From Erwinia sp. E_sp_B01_1 (GTDB taxonomy: Bacteria; Pseudomonadota; Gammaproteobacteria; Enterobacterales; Enterobacteriaceae): a stretch of 64,000 nucleotides of DNA. The notes below the pieces were generated by a model, which searched no databases, was not told the origin of the DNA, and saw nothing but the letters and a program-made list of their open reading frames with translations. The translations under genes were made by a program, and so were the position numbers. Of the stretch, positions 1 through 10,333 are shown piece after piece. Position 1 is the stretch's first letter. Each line of letters begins with the position of its first letter. The stretch lies in contig NZ_CP142208.1 of NCBI RefSeq assembly GCF_036865545.1, forward strand, positions 2,790,001-2,854,000, in the 5' to 3' direction.

Positions 1-750
1 AGGCTTCACCATCAGCGCATCAGCGCCTTCGGCCTGATCGATCAGGGATTCGCGCAGCGCTTCGCGGCGGTTCATCGGGTTCATCTGGTAAGTTTTACGA
101 TCGCCCTTCAGCGAGGTGCCCGCAGCTTCACGGAACGGGCCGTAGAAAGATGACGCGAACTTAGTGGAGTAGGACATGATTGCCGTGTCGGTAAAACCGG
201 CGGCATCCAGCGCGTGACGAATTGCCGCCACCTGGCCATCCATTGCCGCTGAAGGGGCAATAAAGTCCGCACCGGCATGCGCCGCAGCAACAGCCTGCCT
301 GCCCAGGTTGATCAGCGTGGCGTCATTGTCCACGCCGTGATCGTGCAGCACACCACAGTGGCCGTGCGTCGTATATTCACAGAAACAGGTGTCGGACATC
401 ACAATCATTTCCGGCACCGTCTCTTTGCAGATCCGCGACATCCGGGAAACCAGGCCATTTTCCTGCCAGGAATCGCTGCCGTCAGCATCGGTATGGTGCG
501 AAATACCAAACGTCATTACCGAACGGATCCCGGCTTTAGCGATGCGTTCAATCTCATACGCCAGCCGCTTTTCGGGAATACGCACCACGCCAGGCATCGC
601 CTGGATAGCTTTGTAATCATCAAGGCCTTCCTCAACGAAAATGGGCAGAGCCAGATCGTTGATGCTCAGTGATGTTTCCTGAAACAGGGTGCGAAGGGAT
701 GGGGTCTGGCGCAGACGTCTTGGACGTTGGTTCGGCGTATAACTGGACAA
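1..750 (-). CDS. hemB: Delta-aminolevulinic acid dehydratase (porphobilinogen synthase), 3' end outside the window
   Basis: Condenses two 5-aminolevulinate molecules to porphobilinogen, an early cytosolic step of heme and tetrapyrrole synthesis. The visible 250 codons align with E. coli HemB along their whole length. The Cys triad of the metal site is present in the segment [14 protein letters not shown]. The STKFASSF segment holds one active-site lysine, and the second (MVKP) is codon 249, just before the window edge; about 75 residues should follow outside. I chose the TTG at 748-750 because it gives the family N-terminus and has a GAGG Shine-Dalgarno a few bases upstream; no ATG lies nearby. 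It is divergent from the antiporter gene at 977. Identity is certain; the start codon is less so. Confidence 0.95.
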   Translation of the reverse strand, partial: MSSYTPNQRPRRLRQTPSLRTLFQETSLSINDLALPIFVEEGLDDYKAIQAMPGVVRIPEKRLAYEIERIAKAGIRSVMTFGISHHTDADGSDSWQENGLVSRMSRICKETVPEMIVMSDTCFCEYTTHGHCGVLHDHGVDNDATLINLGRQAVAAAHAGADFIAPSAAMDGQVAAIRHALDAAGFTDTAIMSYSTKFASSFYGPFREAAGTSLKGDRKTYQMNPMNRREALRESLIDQAEGADALMVKP

Positions 751-976
751 AACAACCTCGGTTTAGCGGAGAATCACCGGCGAATAACCGCGCCAGTGAG
801 AAAAGAAAGTGAGTCCGTTAACAGTATACCTCTGAGCGCCTGCTGACAATGTTTGCGGCCCCCGCCCCGCTGATTACGGCACAGAATGTCTATGTGGCTG
901 AAAGTTTTCAACAGCATATCCTCCCGGTTCGCTTTTAGCGTCCATACTAAGTGGGGTTATAGCAACAGGAGTAATG

Positions 977-2326
977 ATGGGATTTCTTGGCTGGACCGCC
1001 GCAACGGGCGGACTTTTATTATTGATGTCACTGGCTTCGGGCTGGATAAACCGCGGCCCGGTGACCGCATTTGCGTTATATCTGGCGGCAGGCATTATCT
1101 GCGGGCCGTGGGTGTTGGATCTGTTAAAGGTGGACATTGCCGCCCATCCTGAAGTGGCTAAAAACCTCACTGAAATTGCCATGGCGGCCTCGCTGTTTAT
1201 CACCGGGCTCAAGCTCAGGCTGCCCTTGAGAAGCCAGGGCTGGCGCATGGGGCTGCGCCTGGCATTTCCTGGAATGCTACTGACCGTGGCAGGCGTGACG
1301 CTGGTTGCCCACTATCTCACCGACTTGTCCTGGACGCTGTCACTGGCGTTTGGCGCGATTGTTGCGCCCACTGACCCGGTGCTGGCAAGCCTGATCTCGG
1401 TGAATGACGCCAGGGATGACGATAACCTGCGCGTGTCGCTCTCCAGCGAGGCGGGAATGAATGACGGCACCGCCCTTCCCCTGCTGATGCTGGCCGTGAT
1501 GCTGCTGACCACGCAGGGCGACTTCACGCTGGTTGATTTCGGGCAGTGGGCGCTGATTGATGTGGTATGGGCGATAACCGGCGGGCTGGGAATTGGTTTT
1601 GTACTGGGAAGATTCGTTGGGCAATACATTACTCATCTGCGTCATACGTATCAGGATGTGGCGCCGAACGACTTCCTGGCACTGGCGCTGATTGCCCTGA
1701 GCTATGCCGCCGCTCAGGCGCTGGATGCTTCAGGCTTCCTGGCCGCCTTTGCTGCCGGTGTAGGGCTGCGACGCGCCGAAATGCGGGTGATTTACCGTCA
1801 GCCAGCGGATGATTTCAAAGACAGCGAAAATCGTCCCCCCGCGGAAGTGCTGGTTAATCCGCATATCCGTCATGAGGCGGGTGAAACAAACCCGGCCAGC
1901 ACTGTGGGTCTGGTGGTGGGCGATGCCCTCTCCTTTGGTGACACGGTTGAGAGGTTATTTGCCGCCGGGATAATTATCGTGCTGGGTGTGACGCTGGCTC
2001 ATCACTGGGACCCTCAGGGGTTGTTGATGGCAGCCTTACTCTTTGTGGTGATCCGCCCTGTGTCGGTATGGATAGCGACGATGGGTATGCAGGCACCGCG
2101 AGCACAACGCCTGATTATTGGCTGGCTGGGCATCCGGGGGATTGGCAGTATCAACTACATTGCCTGGGCTTACACTCATGGCGCAGGCGGGGGTGAGGTG
2201 ACCCGGATGGCTGATATGGCCTTTACGCTGATTGTGGCCAGCGTGGTGGTTCATGGCGTGTCCGTCACGCCGGTGCTGAACTGGCGGCAGGCAAGGATTG
2301 CCGCCAGGCAGAAAGATCAGGACTAA
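977..2326 (+). CDS. Cation/proton antiporter of the CPA1 (NhaP-type) family
   Basis: A predicted inner-membrane sodium or potassium/proton antiporter of 449 residues, with about 12 hydrophobic segments. The family motifs APTDPV (Asp about 133) and GMNDGTA (Asn162-Asp163) are visible; the Asn-Asp pair is typical of electroneutral CPA1 exchangers. After about residue 270 there is a hydrophilic loop before the last membrane segments. Two ATG codons are adjacent (974, 977); the AGGAG at 967-971 is 2 bases from the first and 5 from the second, so 977 is preferred. It stands alone and converges on the flippase gene with only 15 bases between. The transported ion cannot be read from sequence. Confidence 0.88.
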   Translation: MGFLGWTAATGGLLLLMSLASGWINRGPVTAFALYLAAGIICGPWVLDLLKVDIAAHPEVAKNLTEIAMAASLFITGLKLRLPLRSQGWRMGLRLAFPGMLLTVAGVTLVAHYLTDLSWTLSLAFGAIVAPTDPVLASLISVNDARDDDNLRVSLSSEAGMNDGTALPLLMLAVMLLTTQGDFTLVDFGQWALIDVVWAITGGLGIGFVLGRFVGQYITHLRHTYQDVAPNDFLALALIALSYAAAQALDASGFLAAFAAGVGLRRAEMRVIYRQPADDFKDSENRPPAEVLVNPHIRHEAGETNPASTVGLVVGDALSFGDTVERLFAAGIIIVLGVTLAHHWDPQGLLMAALLFVVIRPVSVWIATMGMQAPRAQRLIIGWLGIRGIGSINYIAWAYTHGAGGGEVTRMADMAFTLIVASVVVHGVSVTPVLNWRQARIAARQKDQD

Positions 2327-2341
2327 ACCGGGGCGCCGCAC

Positions 2342-3649
2342 TTAACCGATATTTTCGTTGTGCGGTGCCTCAAAACCCCGTGGGCTCTCTTTCAGCAGAT
2401 AGCTGTTAAGGATGTTGTGTTTAATCATAATCCGCAGAATACCCAGGAACACCAGGAACTCTGACAGCACCAGGGAGCTGGCTGCACCGATAGCGCCAAA
2501 TTTCCACGCCAGCAGGCAACAGATGGGAATATTGATCAAGCCAACAATAAACATCACATGCATACGCTGCTTAGCCAGCCCGTGCGGGATAAGGATCTGT
2601 AACCCGGCCGGATAGCTGACGTTACCGAAAATAAACCCACAGACCATGACCCGCAACACGTTAGCCGACTCATGGAAGTCCGGTCCCAGCAGGATCCTGA
2701 CGATAAAATCCGCAAAGAAAAAGGTGAACACCACAATAAACAGGCTGATGCCGAAGGAGCAGGTAATGCTTTTCCGCGTTGCGTGGATGACCGCATGGGG
2801 ATCCTTATGGAACAGATAGCTCACGCGGGGGAAGAAGGCATTACCGATCTGTTCAGGCAGAGTGTTGGCGGCTTTCTTCAGGCGATCGGCACCGTTATAC
2901 AACCCAACCATGTAGTTGGTGGTCATGCTGGCCAGAATTAACACGTTGATGTTGTTGAAAAGATTAGCTCCGGCAATCGCCAGAAAAACATGCAGGCTGT
3001 CTTTGATCCGCTGAACGATCTGCCGTGGTTCGAAGCGGTAGAAGCCAATCACCTTCATGGTGACCACAAAATAAAGCGTGATGACGGCGGTGATGGTCGC
3101 GGTAACGCCGGGGATCAGCGCCGCCAGCCAGGTATCCTCGGGGGTTTTCACCAGCAGAAAAGTCAGTGGAATAGAACAGAACTGCCCGATGGTGGAAATC
3201 AGCGCTGTTTTACCAAGTTTTTCAAAACCCTGCATCAGCCAGCCAAAGGACATCAGTTGGCCGTAGAGCACCAGCGAGTTGGCGAGGACGATATAAAAGA
3301 GGTTATGCCAGCGGGGATTAAACCAGGTCACCAGCAGCAGGATCGACAGGGTGAAACTTCCCAGGATCAGCTTGGCATTAAAAGTGGACCAGAAAAGCTG
3401 GGTCACCTTCTCTTTATCTTCACGGTGTTGGGCAATATCTTTCGTGGTGTAAACGTTGAATCCCCAGTCTGAGATAGTACTGCAATACATGACGCAGGCC
3501 AGACCCAGTGCCAGCACCCCCATATGTTCCACCCCTAAAACGCGGGCCAGGTAGGGTAAAGTCACCAGCGGGAAAATAAAGGAAGCACCTCTGAGTCCTA
3601 ACAGGGAAAAAATATTAATTACTAAACTTCTGTCAAATACCTTAGCCAT
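2342..3649 (-). CDS. Polysaccharide flippase, Wzx/MOP family (orphan)
   Basis: A 435-residue polytopic membrane protein with the N-terminal pattern of O-antigen/exopolysaccharide flippases: an Arg in the first helix region, then a proline-rich second helix. About 12 membrane segments can be counted. Such proteins move undecaprenyl-linked oligosaccharide repeat units across the inner membrane. No glycosyltransferase, polymerase or sugar-nucleotide gene lies next to it: the neighbours are an antiporter and a c-di-GMP enzyme. Its partners must be elsewhere. A ribosome-binding AAGG lies just upstream. The long AT-rich leader before it may reflect acquisition. Family assignment is firm; the substrate is unknown. 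Confidence 0.85.
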   Translation of the reverse strand: MAKVFDRSLVINIFSLLGLRGASFIFPLVTLPYLARVLGVEHMGVLALGLACVMYCSTISDWGFNVYTTKDIAQHREDKEKVTQLFWSTFNAKLILGSFTLSILLLVTWFNPRWHNLFYIVLANSLVLYGQLMSFGWLMQGFEKLGKTALISTIGQFCSIPLTFLLVKTPEDTWLAALIPGVTATITAVITLYFVVTMKVIGFYRFEPRQIVQRIKDSLHVFLAIAGANLFNNINVLILASMTTNYMVGLYNGADRLKKAANTLPEQIGNAFFPRVSYLFHKDPHAVIHATRKSITCSFGISLFIVVFTFFFADFIVRILLGPDFHESANVLRVMVCGFIFGNVSYPAGLQILIPHGLAKQRMHVMFIVGLINIPICCLLAWKFGAIGAASSLVLSEFLVFLGILRIMIKHNILNSYLLKESPRGFEAPHNENIG

Positions 3650-4502
3650 CAGCCCTTAACCTTTTCTGGATGTCGTCATACCGCGCAGATGCTGCCTGAC
3701 TGGTATCAGATTAGAATATAATTCCGGCCTGCTTAAAAGTAGCCAGTAAGAACTGAGCCTGGTTTCAGACTTTTCCCGAACCAAATCGTCAAATGCGAAA
3801 CAGCATTAAACATGCTGTAATCAAAAAATAATTCATAATTAATCAGGTAGTTGAATGAGTGAGTGCAAAGGGATCTGCACGATTCAGTCAGGACTAATAA
3901 ACAACAACTGTTTGACGAAATCAATCAACCATTAATAAGAGGCAGCTTATTAGGATTAATACCAGTAAAATCTGGTGCCCGGCAAACCTCCCTGCATTTT
4001 ATAATGCGGGTGCGACGTCTGACGGGGTATAACATTAGCGGAAAGATGTTAATAAATATTAATTAGTCCATATTGCTGATGTATTAAACCGCGCGGGTTA
4101 TTTATTTCACTGAATGATTTTTTTCGCCACGCCTGAACTGTCCTTGCTTAATTCAGGGTTGAATACCCTGACAATTTCCGCCCTCATCCTGCAACTGTTG
4201 CAGATTAAAACAGATGAAATCTGCCGTCCGTGGGTTTTAAACATCTGCCTCGTTAAACAGTGCCCTGATTTCATCCGGCCTTGTTCCGCACAAAATTAAT
4301 GGGTTACAGCGATATGACTGATGCCGGACTGCCTCAGGATAGTTAAACCTGCTTCATGAATTCAGCCTCTCTTCACAAATATTTCGCCATAAAACCGGCA
4401 TGGCGCACGATATCAGCCCAGGAAAAAAGACAGAAATGAGTTTTCTGCTAGCCTCAAGTGAGGGTTATGGCAGTATTTTCAGGTAGATCGGGTTGAAAAA
4501 AG
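3650..4502. other. Intergenic region, AT-rich, no convincing gene
   Basis: About 850 bases between the divergent flippase and GGDEF-EAL genes. Short open frames (3863-4066 and 4114-4299, plus strand) have no plausible ribosome-binding site or recognisable protein. I see AT-rich stretches (around 3700-3960 and 4030-4120) that may hold promoters for both genes, and no IS or tRNA. The length is unusual for this otherwise compact segment. Confidence 0.5.
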
Positions 4503-6680
4503 ATGAAAATTACCAACAGCTTTCGTGTGCATTTTGTCCGTGAGATCCTTGTTCCTGTAGTGCTGGTGTTGGTAATCACCTTTATAGCTGCGAGCCTGAC
4601 CGTCGTGTGGGCCACCGCGAAAAGTAATGCCAGCGCCGCTGCTCAGCAGCAACAGATAATAAAAACTTCACTTTCTCAGAGCCTTGACGAGATGATCAAA
4701 CAGCATCGTAGTCTGGCACTGTGGCAGCCGCTTGCCCGCCGTATGGCAAGAGCCAGTGTGGACACGCCCTGGCTGAACCAGAATGTGGGCTCCTGGCTCT
4801 CCACGATGTTTGGTCATCAGCTGGTCTATATCCTTGATGCGCAGAATCAGCCGGTGTACCGCTGGGAGAATGGGCAGAACGTTGAGCCCTCCCGGTTTGC
4901 CCACCTTCGCCAGCCGGTAATGGCCTTCAAGGAAAAGCTCCGCGCGCCCTATACCAGTCAGGATGGCCACCCTGAGGTGATCGACTTTACGCTGATTGAT
5001 AAGCGCCCTGCCGTGCTGGCCCTGGGCACGCTGGTGGGTGAAAGTGGGCAAAACAGCCCCTATACCCTGGTCAGCGTCAAATATCTCGACGACAGCTATC
5101 TGACGTCGCTTTCACAGCGCAGCCTGCTCAAAGATTTACGCTATACCGATGGCAACCCTGTGGAGAACGGCGCTAACTATCTGCTTACTAACCACAGCGG
5201 CCAGCCGCTGGGGCATCTCTCCTGGCAGCCCGACAAACCGGGCTCGGGCATGCTGAAGGTGATTGGCCCGGCAACTTTCATTGTCGTGATGATTATCACC
5301 CTGATCTGCATGGTAATGCTGCGGCGTTTGTGGCTCTCTTCTTTGAAGCTCTCCCAGTCGATGCTGCAACTCAGCGCCAGTGAAGCGCAGGCACAGCATC
5401 TGGCTTTTCATGATGTGCTCACCGGCTTGCCCAACCGCGCCCTGGTGGAGGAACGGCTGACCCAGACGCTGGGCAGATTAATGCGCAGCGATCAACGTAT
5501 TGCCCTGCTGCTGCTGGATCTGGATCGGTTTAAGCTGATCAATGACACCTATGGTCACCATGCCGGGGATGACCTGATTATTGAGGTCGGACACCGGGTG
5601 AGCGAACTTGTCAGTGAACGTGACACGGTAGGCCGACTGGGCGGCGATGAGTTTGTGGTGATCATGGATGCTGTGACTTCTCCGCGGGATATTCAAAAGC
5701 TGTGCGAACAGATCATTGAGGCGCTCTCACGTCCCTTTACGCTGCTGGGTAGCGATACCTGGATTGGCGTCAGCATTGGCGTAGCCGTGGGCCCGGACGA
5801 CGCCGTGGATCGCTCAGAGATGATGCGTAAAGCGGATATCGCCCTGTATGAAGCCAAGAGCCAGGGACGCGGTCAGTATCAGCTGTTTGAACGGGCAATG
5901 GATGAATCGGTGAAAACCCGTCAGCAAATTGCCGCCGATCTGCGGCTGGCAATGCAATCCAAAAAAGATCTGGCCGTCTATTACCAGCCGCTGATGGATA
6001 TCTCCGGCCATAAGATCGTGGGGCTGGAAGCGCTGATGCGCTGGAATCACCCGGTTCATGGCCCTATCTCTCCCGGCGAATTTATCCCGCTGGCGGAAGA
6101 GATGGGGCTGATTATTCAGATTGGCGAGTGGGTGCTGCGCGAAGCTTGTCGGGTGTCGCTGGCCTGGCCGGAGTTGACCATTGCGGTCAACGTTTCTCCG
6201 CTACAGTTCCGCGCTGCCGGTTTTGTTGAGCGCTTCAAAGCTATAGTAAAACAGGAGAAGACCCTGACCACCCGCATCGAACTGGAGATCACCGAAGGCG
6301 TGCTGATTGAGGATGAGAAAGGCGCACAGGAAACCATGCGAAAACTGCGTGAGGCCGGCTTCCGTATTGCCCTGGATGACTTTGGCACCGGCTATTCAAG
6401 CCTGAACTACCTGAGCCATTTTTCGGTGGATAAAATCAAGATCGACCGCTCTTTTACTCAGTCACTTGGCGTCACCGAAAACTCAATGGCGATCATTGAA
6501 TCCGTGGTCAGGCTGGGCCAGGCGATGGGCCTGACGGTGACGGCGGAAGGCGTGGAAACTCAGGGGCAGATGGACGCGCTGGCCGTAGCAGGCTGCAACC
6601 AGTTACAGGGTTATCTCTTTTCTCAGGCGGTGCCTGAGGAGCATATCCTGGCATTACTGGCACAGAAAAAAGCGGGCTGA
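4503..6680 (+). CDS. Membrane-bound CHASE4-GGDEF-EAL c-di-GMP signalling protein
   Basis: A 725-residue inner-membrane protein. The order is: membrane segment (about 15-37); periplasmic CHASE4-like sensor (about 40-250, with the VYRWENG segment); second membrane segment (about 255-275); diguanylate cyclase domain with an intact GGDEF motif at 380-384; and phosphodiesterase domain with intact EAL at 509-511 and the later DDFGTGYSSL segment. Both catalytic motifs are intact, so it could make or degrade c-di-GMP; which activity dominates cannot be told. Such proteins switch cells between motility and biofilm. It is monocistronic, and its own Shine-Dalgarno is weak (GAAAAAAG). Confidence 0.92.
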   Translation: MKITNSFRVHFVREILVPVVLVLVITFIAASLTVVWATAKSNASAAAQQQQIIKTSLSQSLDEMIKQHRSLALWQPLARRMARASVDTPWLNQNVGSWLSTMFGHQLVYILDAQNQPVYRWENGQNVEPSRFAHLRQPVMAFKEKLRAPYTSQDGHPEVIDFTLIDKRPAVLALGTLVGESGQNSPYTLVSVKYLDDSYLTSLSQRSLLKDLRYTDGNPVENGANYLLTNHSGQPLGHLSWQPDKPGSGMLKVIGPATFIVVMIITLICMVMLRRLWLSSLKLSQSMLQLSASEAQAQHLAFHDVLTGLPNRALVEERLTQTLGRLMRSDQRIALLLLDLDRFKLINDTYGHHAGDDLIIEVGHRVSELVSERDTVGRLGGDEFVVIMDAVTSPRDIQKLCEQIIEALSRPFTLLGSDTWIGVSIGVAVGPDDAVDRSEMMRKADIALYEAKSQGRGQYQLFERAMDESVKTRQQIAADLRLAMQSKKDLAVYYQPLMDISGHKIVGLEALMRWNHPVHGPISPGEFIPLAEEMGLIIQIGEWVLREACRVSLAWPELTIAVNVSPLQFRAAGFVERFKAIVKQEKTLTTRIELEITEGVLIEDEKGAQETMRKLREAGFRIALDDFGTGYSSLNYLSHFSVDKIKIDRSFTQSLGVTENSMAIIESVVRLGQAMGLTVTAEGVETQGQMDALAVAGCNQLQGYLFSQAVPEEHILALLAQKKAG

Positions 6681-6720
6681 AGGGATGGCGCAGCCTGCCG
6701 GCTTTTAATGGAGTAAGAAA

Positions 6721-6738
6721 GGGCCGTAAAAACGGCCC
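6721..6738. terminator. Intrinsic terminator between convergent genes
   Basis: GGGCCGT and ACGGCCC form a 7-bp stem around an A-rich loop between the GGDEF-EAL stop and the aldehyde dehydrogenase stop. The flanking T tracts are weak on both sides, so it may serve both genes imperfectly. Confidence 0.6.
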
Positions 6739-6751
6739 TGTTGAGGAGGGA

Positions 6752-8272
6752 TCAGAAGAAGCCCAGCGGCTGCACGCTGTAGCTGACCAACAGGTTTTTG
6801 GTCTGCTGATAGTGATCGAGCATCATTTTATGGGTTTCACGGCCAATCCCGGATTTCTTGTAACCGCCAAAGGCCGCATGTGCCGGATAAAGGTGGTAAC
6901 AGTTGGTCCAGACGCGTCCGGCTTTGATTGCCCTGCCCACGCGGTAGGCCCGGTTAATATCCCGAGTCCATACCCCCGCCCCCAATCCGTAGATAGAGTC
7001 GTTGGCAATCGCCACCGCTTCCGCTTCATCTTTAAAGGTGGTGATGCCCACTACGGGCCCGAAAATCTCCTCCTGGAATACCCGCATACTGTTATTGCCT
7101 TTCAGCAAAGTAGGCTGGATGTAGTATCCGGTCGAGAGATCGCCTTCCAGCTTCTCTATGCCACCGCCAATCAGCACTTCAGCCCCCTCTTTCTGTGCAA
7201 TCTCCAGATAAGAGAGAATTTTATCGAATTGCTGCTGCGAAGCCTGCGCCCCGACCATGGTATCGGTGTCCATAGGATCGCCGCGTTTAATGCTCTTCAC
7301 GCGTTTCAACACCGCTTCCATAAAGGGCTCATAAATAGACTCCTGCACCAGCGCGCGGGACGGACAGGTACAGACCTCCCCCTGATTCAGAAAGCCCAGC
7401 ACCACGCCTTCGGCGGCCTTTTCAATAAAGGACGGTTCGGCCTGCATGATGTCCTCAAAGAAGATGTTGGGTGATTTGCCGCCAAGCTCCACGGTTGAAG
7501 GGATCAGGTTTTTCGCTGCCAGCTCAAGGATATGGCCCCCGGTGGCAGTGGAGCCGGTAAAGGCGACTTTCGCAATACGTTTATTGCCCGCCAGGGCTTC
7601 ACCGGCTTCACGGCCATAACCGTGGATCACGTTCAGCACGCCTTTTGGCAGCAGGTCGCCAATCAGCTCTGCAAACAGGGTGATTGAGAGCGGGGTCTGT
7701 TCAGCGGGCTTCAGCACCACGCAGTTACCCGCCGCCAGGGCCGGGGCCAGCTTCCAGGCTGCCATCAGCAGCGGGAAATTCCACGGGATAATTTGGGCAA
7801 CCACGCCCAGCGGTTCATGGAAGTGATAGGCGGCGGTAAACTCATCAATTTCTGCCGCCGTCCCCTCCTGAGCGCGCAGGCAGCCAGCGAAGTAGCGGAA
7901 GTGATCCACCGCCAGCGGCAGGTCAGCGGCCAGGGTTTCGCGCACTGGCTTACCGTTGTCCCAGGTTTCATTAACCGCAATATATTCCAGGTTCTCTTCC
8001 AGCCTGTCAGCGATTTTCAACAGCGTCAGGGAGCGCGTCTGCACAGAAGTTTTCCCCCAGGCTTCTGCCGCCGCATGGGCTGCGTCCAGGGCTTTTTCCA
8101 CATCCTCTGCATCAGAGCGTGGGAAATCACCAATCGTTGACCCGTTGATGGGCGAGGTATTGGAGAAATAGGCCCCGTTCACCGGCGGCACAAACTCACC
8201 ATTAATAAAGTTGCCGTACTGTGATTTCAGGGTAATCAGGGACTCTTTATTACCGGGATAGGCATAGCGCAT
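6752..8272 (-). CDS. exaC: NAD-dependent (acet)aldehyde dehydrogenase, ExaC/AldB type
   Basis: A 506-residue class I aldehyde dehydrogenase that oxidises short aliphatic aldehydes, probably acetaldehyde, to the acid. It aligns from MRYAYPG to the LGFF terminus with Pseudomonas ExaC and also with E. coli AldB. The catalytic Cys301 is in the segment [11 protein letters not shown], and the general-base Glu263 is in VELGGKSPN. Start choice: ATG-ATG at 8275/8272 follows an AGGAG; the second is 7 bases away and matches the family N-terminus. The longer frame to 8314 lacks support. The gene for a glutamine amidotransferase lies upstream in the same direction with a 150-base gap, so cotranscription is uncertain. 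Confidence 0.92.
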   Translation of the reverse strand: MRYAYPGNKESLITLKSQYGNFINGEFVPPVNGAYFSNTSPINGSTIGDFPRSDAEDVEKALDAAHAAAEAWGKTSVQTRSLTLLKIADRLEENLEYIAVNETWDNGKPVRETLAADLPLAVDHFRYFAGCLRAQEGTAAEIDEFTAAYHFHEPLGVVAQIIPWNFPLLMAAWKLAPALAAGNCVVLKPAEQTPLSITLFAELIGDLLPKGVLNVIHGYGREAGEALAGNKRIAKVAFTGSTATGGHILELAAKNLIPSTVELGGKSPNIFFEDIMQAEPSFIEKAAEGVVLGFLNQGEVCTCPSRALVQESIYEPFMEAVLKRVKSIKRGDPMDTDTMVGAQASQQQFDKILSYLEIAQKEGAEVLIGGGIEKLEGDLSTGYYIQPTLLKGNNSMRVFQEEIFGPVVGITTFKDEAEAVAIANDSIYGLGAGVWTRDINRAYRVGRAIKAGRVWTNCYHLYPAHAAFGGYKKSGIGRETHKMMLDHYQQTKNLLVSYSVQPLGFF

Positions 8273-8426
8273 CATCGTTCTCCTAGGGTCAATTCGCCAG
8301 GGCGAAATTAACAATCAAATAACTCAACATTAACAATATGACTGAAACTGAGCATGTCAGATTGTCAGCGTTGAAACTGTGATCGGGACGCCAGGATAGA
8401 GGCACAAACGAGGGGCAGTAAGCCGG

Positions 8427-9143
8427 TCAGGCGAGCTTGCTGGCCTGACTGTGCTGCTGCCAGAAAGCGCGCAGTAGCTGCCGGGAAGCGGCTGGCTCCT
8501 GCTGATGCGTCATCAGGCTGCTCAGCGGCTGCTGACTGCTTTGCAGGCAGGCCGTCATGATCGCACCGGTAAACTCCGGATGAAACTGTACGGAAAGTGC
8601 CTGCGGGCTGTAGCGGATAATCTGGCACTCATCCAGCGCCGACGTTGCCAGCACCCGGGAACCGGGCGGAGCCTGAAGCACCGTCTGACGATGAGAAAGC
8701 CAGGCGGAAAAATGCACGGGCAACTGGCTTAACAGAGGATCTTTAGCGCAGCACGCCGTCAGCTCAAGGGGCTTCAGACCCCGCTCCCAGCCTCGCGGAT
8801 TATCATCCACAATCCCGCCAAGCGCGTAGGCCATCAGCTGATGGCCGTAACAGACCCCCAGCAGCGGCAGCGACTGCTCAACCGCGCTGCGGATCCAGGC
8901 AGCGGTACGCTCGCTCCATTCTGCATGGTCCGTGACCATTGCCCAGGAGCCGCTGAGGATTGCTGCCGCAATCGAGCCTGGCTCCGGCAGGGCTTCGCCC
9001 AGATCGGGGCGCACGACAATATACTCGTCAGGGGCCAAATCCAGTGCAGCAATAAACCAGTGCTGCTGCTCGCCCACCTGGTCGCTGACAGCAACCGGAG
9101 GCGTCTCCAACTGAATAATGGCTAAAGGAAGCGAAGAACTCAT
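8427..9143 (-). CDS. Class I glutamine amidotransferase-like protein (GMP synthase-like)
   Basis: A 238-residue stand-alone class I glutamine amidotransferase. The nucleophile Cys98 lies in GVCYGHQ, and the His189/Glu191 pair lies in the FHPEF segment, completing the triad. The oxyanion strand ILSGSWAMV precedes it. Family members hydrolyse gamma-glutamyl amides or pass ammonia to a partner synthetase; no synthetase is fused or adjacent, so the substrate is unknown. The gene is divergent from the EamA transporter gene at 9386, with a 240-base control region between. Confidence 0.85.
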   Translation of the reverse strand: MSSSLPLAIIQLETPPVAVSDQVGEQQHWFIAALDLAPDEYIVVRPDLGEALPEPGSIAAAILSGSWAMVTDHAEWSERTAAWIRSAVEQSLPLLGVCYGHQLMAYALGGIVDDNPRGWERGLKPLELTACCAKDPLLSQLPVHFSAWLSHRQTVLQAPPGSRVLATSALDECQIIRYSPQALSVQFHPEFTGAIMTACLQSSQQPLSSLMTHQQEPAASRQLLRAFWQQHSQASKLA

Positions 9144-9385
9144 AGTGAAAGGCCGTCCTTAGGTTGGTGAACACAGATCCTGCAGCTGAACAGGCAAGGG
9201 AAGCCAATGATGGCATTTTGTCTCCGCGCTGTCTCATCACTTTTTCTGACTACAGCACCAGGAAAAGTCATAAAGCGTGGCTCCTTTACCGACCTTAAAG
9301 CCAAAAAAAGAGTGGCTCCCTCTCCTGCTTGCCGGGTATCCGTGCCATGATAAAAGGGTGATCACCCGCACAACAGGACCCTCTC

Positions 9386-10273
9386 GTGGCTTTGCGTCAT
9401 TTTTTGCTTATATTACTGGTAGTAACACTCTGGGCGTTTAATAACGTCGCCATAAAATGGGGATTGCTCGATCTTCCTCCGCTGTTTCTGACCCTGATGC
9501 GTTTTGTGGTAGTGGCGCTGATTCTGGTTCCCTTTACCCGCGTCAACCGGCAACAGTTACGCTATCTGGTGCCGCTGGCCTTTACCTTCGGTTTTATGCA
9601 CTTCTCGCTGCTGTTTGTCGGCATGAAATACACCGATGCCGGCACCGGGGCGATTGTGGTGCAGCTCGGTACGCCTTTCGCGATGATCCTCGCTATGGTG
9701 ATTTTGAAAGAGAAGCTGACGCGGGTACAGATGGCGGGGATTGCCGTTTCGCTGACGGGTGTGGTGGTGCTGGCAGGCAGCCCGACCATCCCGGCCTGGT
9801 GGGTGCTGTGTCTGCTGCTGTGCAGCGCGGCTGGCTGGGCGATCAGCAATATGCTGGTCAAAAAATCCCCTTCAATCAGGCCGCTGACCATGACCGGCTG
9901 GCTCTCGTTTCTGGCGATCCCCATTGTCGGCCTGGCCTCATTTTTACTGGAGTCCGATCAAATTCACAGCCTGGTGCATTCAACCTGGCGTGGCTGGTTT
10001 GGCATTTTCTACAGCGCTATCTTCTCCTCTATTATCGCCTACTCGCTCTGGTACTGGCTCTTACGCAGTTACAACGTCAATCTGATTATGCCCTACTCGC
10101 TGCTCACTCCGGTGCTGGCGGTGATTATGGGCGTGCTGGTGTTAGGCGACAGCATGAACATGTTCAAAGTGACCGGCGCACTGCTGGTGATTGCCGGTAC
10201 GGCCATTGCGGTTATCAACCTGCGCAATCTGCGGATGCACGCCGGGCTACGGAAATTCCGCCGCCTGCGTTAG
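9386..10273 (+). CDS. EamA-family (DMT superfamily) transporter
   Basis: A 295-residue inner-membrane protein with about ten membrane segments arranged as two EamA repeats (about 5-140 and 150-285). The family exports metabolites such as amino acids or their derivatives. The start is GTG at 9386 behind an AGGA; the ORF has no better ATG. The CoA-transferase gene follows after 60 bases in the same direction and may be cotranscribed. The substrate cannot be told from sequence. Confidence 0.85.
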   Translation: MALRHFLLILLVVTLWAFNNVAIKWGLLDLPPLFLTLMRFVVVALILVPFTRVNRQQLRYLVPLAFTFGFMHFSLLFVGMKYTDAGTGAIVVQLGTPFAMILAMVILKEKLTRVQMAGIAVSLTGVVVLAGSPTIPAWWVLCLLLCSAAGWAISNMLVKKSPSIRPLTMTGWLSFLAIPIVGLASFLLESDQIHSLVHSTWRGWFGIFYSAIFSSIIAYSLWYWLLRSYNVNLIMPYSLLTPVLAVIMGVLVLGDSMNMFKVTGALLVIAGTAIAVINLRNLRMHAGLRKFRRLR

Positions 10274-10333
10274 CGCCAGGCAAAAAGCGATAATCGTTGC
10301 TAAGGTGATTAACATCAGCCACGGGAGAGATCA

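Noticed and set aside
3863..4299. Two short plus-strand frames between the flippase and the GGDEF-EAL gene
   Set aside because: No ribosome-binding site, no homologue and AT-driven composition.
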